Of a stretch of 64,000 bases of DNA, positions 60,504 through 64,000 are shown piece after piece (positions within the stretch are counted from its first letter, which is position 1; the number at the start of each line of letters is the position of its first letter). The stretch is from Burkholderia lata (GTDB taxonomy: Bacteria > Pseudomonadota > Gammaproteobacteria > Burkholderiales > Burkholderiaceae). The notes under the pieces were generated by a model that saw nothing but the letters and a program-made list of their open reading frames with translations, was not told where the DNA came from and did not search any database. Location: positions 3,410,001-3,474,000 of the forward strand of contig NC_007511.1 in the NCBI RefSeq assembly GCF_000012945.1, in the 5' to 3' direction. Position numbers and translations under genes: made by a program.

Positions 60504-61966
60504 CTTTTCTCGGCATCGATCTCGGCACGTCCGAGGTCAAGGTACTCCTCACCGATTCCCGTTCGGTCCCGCTCGCGACCGGCTCGGCCGCGCTGTCGAT
60601 CAGCCGGCCCCATCCGCACTGGTCGGAACAGAGCCCGCAGGCGTGGTGGCACGCGATGCTCGATGCGATCGCGGCGGTGCGCGCCGCGCATCCGGCCGGC
60701 TTCGCCGCACTGCGCGGCATCGCGTTATCGGGGCAGATGCACGGCGCGACGCTGATCGATCGCGCGGACCAGGTGCTGCGCCCCGCGATTCTGTGGAACG
60801 ACACGCGCGCCGGCACCGAATGCGTCGAACTCGAGGCACTGGTGCCGGAATCGCGCGCGATCACCGGCAACATGGCGATGCCCGGCTTCACCGCGCCGAA
60901 GCTGCTGTGGCTCGCGAAATACGAGCCCGCCGTGTTCCGCGCGGTGCACAAGGTGCTGCTGCCGAAGGATTACCTGATCTGGCGCCTGTCCGGCGAATTC
61001 GTGTCCGAGATGTCCGACGCGTCGGGCACGCTGTGGCTCGACTGCGCGCGCCGCGACTGGTCCGACCGCATGCTCGCCGCGACCGAGCTGTCGCGCGCGC
61101 AGATGCCGCGCCTCGTCGAAGGCAACGCGCCCGCCGCGCAGCTGCGCGACACGCTGCGGCGCGAATGGGGCATCGCGGGGCCCGTGACGATCGCCGGCGG
61201 CGCCGGCGACAATGCGGCCTCCGCGATCGGCATGGGCGTCACGGGTGCGGGCAGCGGCTTCCTGTCGCTCGGCACGTCCGGCGTGCTGTTCGCCGGCAAC
61301 GACCGCTTCGCGCCGAACCCGGATGCGGCCGTGCATGCGTTCTGCCACTGCGTCGAAGGGCGCTGGCACCAGATGAGCGTGATCCTGTCCGCCGCCGCGA
61401 GCCTCGACTGGCTCGCCCGCGCGCACGGCACGACCGCCGGCGAGCTGGCCGCGCGCGCCGAACGCGCGGAGCCGGCTCGCGCGCCGCTGTTCCTGCCGTA
61501 TCTCGGTGGCGAACGTACGCCGCACAACGACACGCATGCGCGCGGCGTGTTTTTCGGGCTGTCCAACGAGCACGCCGCTGACGATCTCGCGTATGCGGTG
61601 ATGGAAGGCGTCGCGTTCGCCATGGCCGGCGGCTACGACGCGCTGCGTGCGGCCGGCACGACGCTCGATGCGGTGTCGTTCATCGGCGGCGGGTCGAAGA
61701 GTGCGTTCTGGGCGCGGCTGTGTGCGAATGCGACCGGGCTCGAGATGCAGCGTCATGCGGACGGTGCGGTGGGCGCCGCGCTGGGTGCCGCGCGGCTTGC
61801 ACGCCTCGCCGCGACGGATGACACGCTTGGGGAAGTCTGCGTCGCGCCGCCCGTCACGGAGATGGTCGCGCCTGATGCTGCCACCGTAGATCTGCTGGCG
61901 GGGCGACTCGCACGGTATCGGCGGCTGTATCGGGCGTTGCGGGAGGAGTTCGCGGCCGCCGACTGA
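60500..61966 (+). CDS. xylB: xylulokinase
   Basis: A 488-residue FGGY kinase. Phosphate 1 motif FLGIDLGTSEVKVLL, substrate loop ALSGQMHGATL (the QMHG is typical of xylulokinase), ILWNDTRAG, catalytic base in GGAGDNAASA and C-terminal adenosine region GGGSKSAFWARLCANATG. It phosphorylates D-xylulose to xylulose 5-phosphate for the pentose phosphate pathway. GTG at 60500 overlaps the AraC stop codon. It is the last gene of the polyol operon, so the imported polyol is probably oxidised to D-xylulose. Confidence 0.92.
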   Translation: MTFLGIDLGTSEVKVLLTDSRSVPLATGSAALSISRPHPHWSEQSPQAWWHAMLDAIAAVRAAHPAGFAALRGIALSGQMHGATLIDRADQVLRPAILWNDTRAGTECVELEALVPESRAITGNMAMPGFTAPKLLWLAKYEPAVFRAVHKVLLPKDYLIWRLSGEFVSEMSDASGTLWLDCARRDWSDRMLAATELSRAQMPRLVEGNAPAAQLRDTLRREWGIAGPVTIAGGAGDNAASAIGMGVTGAGSGFLSLGTSGVLFAGNDRFAPNPDAAVHAFCHCVEGRWHQMSVILSAAASLDWLARAHGTTAGELAARAERAEPARAPLFLPYLGGERTPHNDTHARGVFFGLSNEHAADDLAYAVMEGVAFAMAGGYDALRAAGTTLDAVSFIGGGSKSAFWARLCANATGLEMQRHADGAVGAALGAARLARLAATDDTLGEVCVAPPVTEMVAPDAATVDLLAGRLARYRRLYRALREEFAAAD

Positions 61967-62096
61967 GCGATGGCGCATGGTTCGCCGCCATCGATCCCGC
62001 CTCGCACTCGGCCAGAACCTGCGGAAACCCGCTTGACCCGGCCCTTGGGATCGCCTTTATGCTGGTCGCAACGAATCGACGACCTGAGGGTGAGCC

Positions 62097-63122
62097 ATGA
62101 GCGATGTCACACGCGGCCTGAGCGCATCGGAAGCCGCGATGCGGCTCGGCGTATCGGTCAAGGCGCTGCGGCTGTACGAGCGGCAGGGACTGGTCGCGCC
62201 CGGGCGAACGGCAGCCGGATACCGGGCCTACGGTCCGGACGATCTGGCACGTGCGACCGAAATCGCGGCGCTTCGCGCGCTCGGCTTGAGCCTGGCCCAG
62301 GTCACGAGCGTGCTGGAGGGTGACGCCCGCAGCCTGAGCGACGCATTGGCCACGCATGAAGCGGCGCTCGAACGCGGCATTCAGGATCTGGTCGGCAAGG
62401 TCGACAGGGTTCGCTCGATCCGCGCCGATCTCGCGCGCGGCCGCCTGCCCGGCGACGGCGAATTGACGCGCCTGCTCGCTCCGGCAACCGCGGGCGTGGC
62501 GTTCAGCCTCCCCTGGCCGTGGGACGGCGAATGGTTCGAGTTTCGCGATATCCGTCCGTTGAACTACATCATCGGTTCGCTCGGCAGCGGCAAGACCCGT
62601 CTCGCGCATCGGCTCGCCGACGCATTGCCCGACGCCGTGTTCATCGGGCTGGACCGGCTGGAGAACGACGGTGCGGCTACCTTCGCTGCATTGCAGGCCG
62701 ATCCAGCGCTGAAGGCGCGCGTCGAACGCACGTCGGGCTGGCTCGCAGGCGAAGGCGCCACGTCATCTCCCGCGCTGACCGTGCTGCTCGCCGGCCTCGA
62801 GGCGGACAGCACCGGCGCTTTGGTCGTGGACATGATCGAACAGGATCTCGACCAGCCGACGCAGGAGGCGCTGATTGCGTGCCTTCGCCAGCGTGCCAGA
62901 GGCGACGGCATGCGACCGCTGTTCATGCTGACCCGGTCGTCGGCGATGCTGGACCTGTCGGCCGTCGGCCCCGACGAAGCGATCATCCTATGTCCCGCGA
63001 ACCATAGCCCGCCGGCCCGCGTCGCACCGTATCCCGGCGCACCCGGCTACGAAGCCGTGGCCACCTGTCTTGCGTCGCCTGCCACTCGCGCGCGAATCGC
63101 ACGGCGGCCGAAGGCGGGGTAG
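62097..63122 (+). CDS. MerR-family DNA-binding domain fused to a P-loop domain
   Basis: A 341-residue fusion. Residues about 8-80 are a MerR winged helix (SEAAMRLGVSVKALRLYERQGLVAPGRTAAGYRAY; LRALGLSLAQV), about 80-115 the dimerisation helix, and about 150-330 a P-loop domain with Walker A IIGSLGSGKTRLAHRL (Lys at 166) and a Walker B-like hydrophobic strand ALVVDMIEQ (about 240). The latter resembles a small ABC/AAA-type nucleotide-binding fold without an obvious signature motif. MerR proteins normally sense small ligands through a short C-terminal part, so an ATPase effector domain is unusual. No target gene is adjacent. Confidence 0.75.
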   Translation: MSDVTRGLSASEAAMRLGVSVKALRLYERQGLVAPGRTAAGYRAYGPDDLARATEIAALRALGLSLAQVTSVLEGDARSLSDALATHEAALERGIQDLVGKVDRVRSIRADLARGRLPGDGELTRLLAPATAGVAFSLPWPWDGEWFEFRDIRPLNYIIGSLGSGKTRLAHRLADALPDAVFIGLDRLENDGAATFAALQADPALKARVERTSGWLAGEGATSSPALTVLLAGLEADSTGALVVDMIEQDLDQPTQEALIACLRQRARGDGMRPLFMLTRSSAMLDLSAVGPDEAIILCPANHSPPARVAPYPGAPGYEAVATCLASPATRARIARRPKAG

Positions 63123-63515
63123 CGGCATCGCCACGGGTTGGTGTTACGGTCGACGATGGTCGATGTGTGCAGCTCGGGCTGCCGGTGCCGTAGGGCGCCA
63201 GAGTATCGGCAACGGTGTGCGCAGAAAATCGGCGACTTGCGCTCAGTCGCGCCACCGGTGCCGGGGCAGGGTGTCAGAGTTTGTGCAATTGGTCTACTGC
63301 GGCGCCAACATGGTGGCATTTCGTTATGCCTAATTGACTGCAGCCGACCCACAAGGGACGTTGGCGTTTCTCTGAAGCAGCCCTTCACGCATGGACAACA
63401 GCAAAGCTATCACAGCAGCGAAGACGCGCCGACCGCGCTTGAGGTCGCCGGGCTACTGGTAGCCCGCGTGGCATTTGGTGGTGGTTCTGGGCGGCATTTG
63501 CGTCCAAGTTGCTCA
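63123..63515. other. 393-base region without recognised gene
   Basis: A minus-strand open frame at 63047-63388 overlaps the 3' end of the MerR fusion gene and has no family pattern. Base composition is less GC-rich than the rest of the window. No transposase motif or terminal repeat could be established, though a degenerate mobile-element remnant is possible. Confidence 0.5.
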
Positions 63516-64000
63516 TCAATCAATGAATCGAAGAGCCCACAACTGCTCATCGGAGTCGTACCAGTCGATGCCTCTGAGCGCCGTCAACAGGTCTGCGGGA
63601 ATGTTGGGATCAGCGCTCATCGGGGGAGCCGGCGGATCCTCGGTGGAATCATCGGGGAACTGGCGGATTGGCATTCCACGCGAATAGAAGTCGCGCCATC
63701 GTCGTTCTGCGATCGCCGCTGCAAACTCTTGGCGATGGTCGTATCGCCACGGAGCGAGCCGTACACTTCCAGTGGACGTTGTCCAGACGAGAAAGACGTG
63801 AATCGTTGTTGGACTGTACCGATCGAGCTCGACCATTTCTTTAACCGTGGGCTCGATGGTAATAGAAATGCCAAGGCGCGTGGCCTGAGCGAAGACATGC
63901 CTTCGACCGTCAAGCGAGCCCAGATATTCAGTCAGCGACTCTCGGAAATCTACCTGAAGCTGAGAAAACAGACGAACGCCTACCTCGTTTTCCTCAGCGT
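63516..64000 (-). CDS. hypothetical protein, C-terminal part (5' end outside window)
   Basis: The minus-strand frame stays open to the window edge, giving at least 161 residues; the true start is not present. An internal ATG at 63836 could be a start but the upstream frame reads protein-like (QVDFRESLTEYLGSLDGRRHVFAQ, then TRLGISITIEPTVKEMVELDRYSP). No domain was recognised; the product appears soluble, with Trp-rich stretches near the C-terminus (RRWRDFYSRG, GIDWYDSDEQLWALRFID). GC content and codon use are visibly lower than in neighbours, hinting at an acquired gene. Confidence 0.6.
   Translation of the reverse strand, partial: AEENEVGVRLFSQLQVDFRESLTEYLGSLDGRRHVFAQATRLGISITIEPTVKEMVELDRYSPTTIHVFLVWTTSTGSVRLAPWRYDHRQEFAAAIAERRWRDFYSRGMPIRQFPDDSTEDPPAPPMSADPNIPADLLTALRGIDWYDSDEQLWALRFID

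Noticed and set aside
63047..63388. Minus-strand frame of 113 codons as a possible transposase remnant
   Set aside because: It overlaps the end of the MerR fusion gene and shows neither a DDE motif nor terminal repeats.
1..64000. tRNA, rRNA or riboswitch genes
   Set aside because: Gaps between genes were scanned by eye and no cloverleaf or conserved riboswitch core was recognised; a covariance-model search would be needed to exclude them fully.

Overview
The window is about 64 kb of uniformly GC-rich DNA with a dense, catabolic and heavily LysR-regulated gene content. Porins of the Gram-negative Porin_4 type, ACS-type MFS permeases, tripartite ABC sugar uptake and BON-domain periplasmic proteins point to a beta-proteobacterium of the Burkholderia type, probably an accessory chromosome of a Burkholderia cepacia complex-like species. 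This is inferred from gene families and codon/GC style, not from a marker gene. No rRNA, tRNA, CRISPR array, complete insertion sequence or phage was seen.

Layout. 1-3151: the 3' end of an aromatic amino acid ammonia-lyase and two porins. 3197-10702: a GntR repressor facing a class V aminotransferase, an MFS permease, a hydratase of the FAH fold and a large FAD/Fe-S dehydrogenase; two identical TTGCATGCAA palindromes sit in the divergent promoter region. 10791-16210 (minus): a BON protein, then an operon CoA-transferase > MFS > PhoPQ-type alpha/beta hydrolase > porin joined by ATGA overlaps, with a divergent LysR at 16374. 17385-18856: a PunR-like LysR divergent from a small YdcZ-type membrane protein. 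18888-24446 (minus): histidine phosphatase > phosphotransferase > two SDRs > ACAD10/11-type acyl-CoA dehydrogenase, followed by a LysR gene. This set resembles the kinase/dehydrogenase system that handles 4-hydroxyacyl-CoA.

24656-39242: mostly single genes: a DUF3309 peptide, an unknown protein, a PaaI thioesterase, a second BON protein, two LysR genes flanking a quinone oxidoreductase, a MalT-type LuxR regulator, a SnoaL protein, an acyl-CoA ligase, HchA, a BaeSR-like two-component system and an unknown membrane protein. 39340-48657: a sugar-acid region: MFS, a 9-bp minisatellite, LysR, then PdxA2 > rhamnonate-dehydratase-like enzyme > DapA-like aldolase > MFS > beta-propeller protein > lactonase-like amidohydrolase. 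The order lactonase, dehydratase, aldolase gives a plausible non-phosphorylative route from an aldonolactone to pyruvate and an aldehyde. 48761-53997 (minus): LysR, exported GMC oxidoreductase, aldehyde dehydrogenase and a resorcylate-type decarboxylase, which together could take an aryl alcohol to the acid and decarboxylate it.

54242-61966: a polyol operon: binding protein, two permeases, xylitol-type dehydrogenase, MalK-type ATPase, AraC regulator, xylulokinase. It imports a pentitol or similar polyol, oxidises it to xylulose and phosphorylates it. 62097-63122 is an unusual MerR DNA-binding domain fused to a P-loop domain. The last 900 bases look lower in GC and hold only the 3' part of an unknown minus-strand gene that runs off the window.
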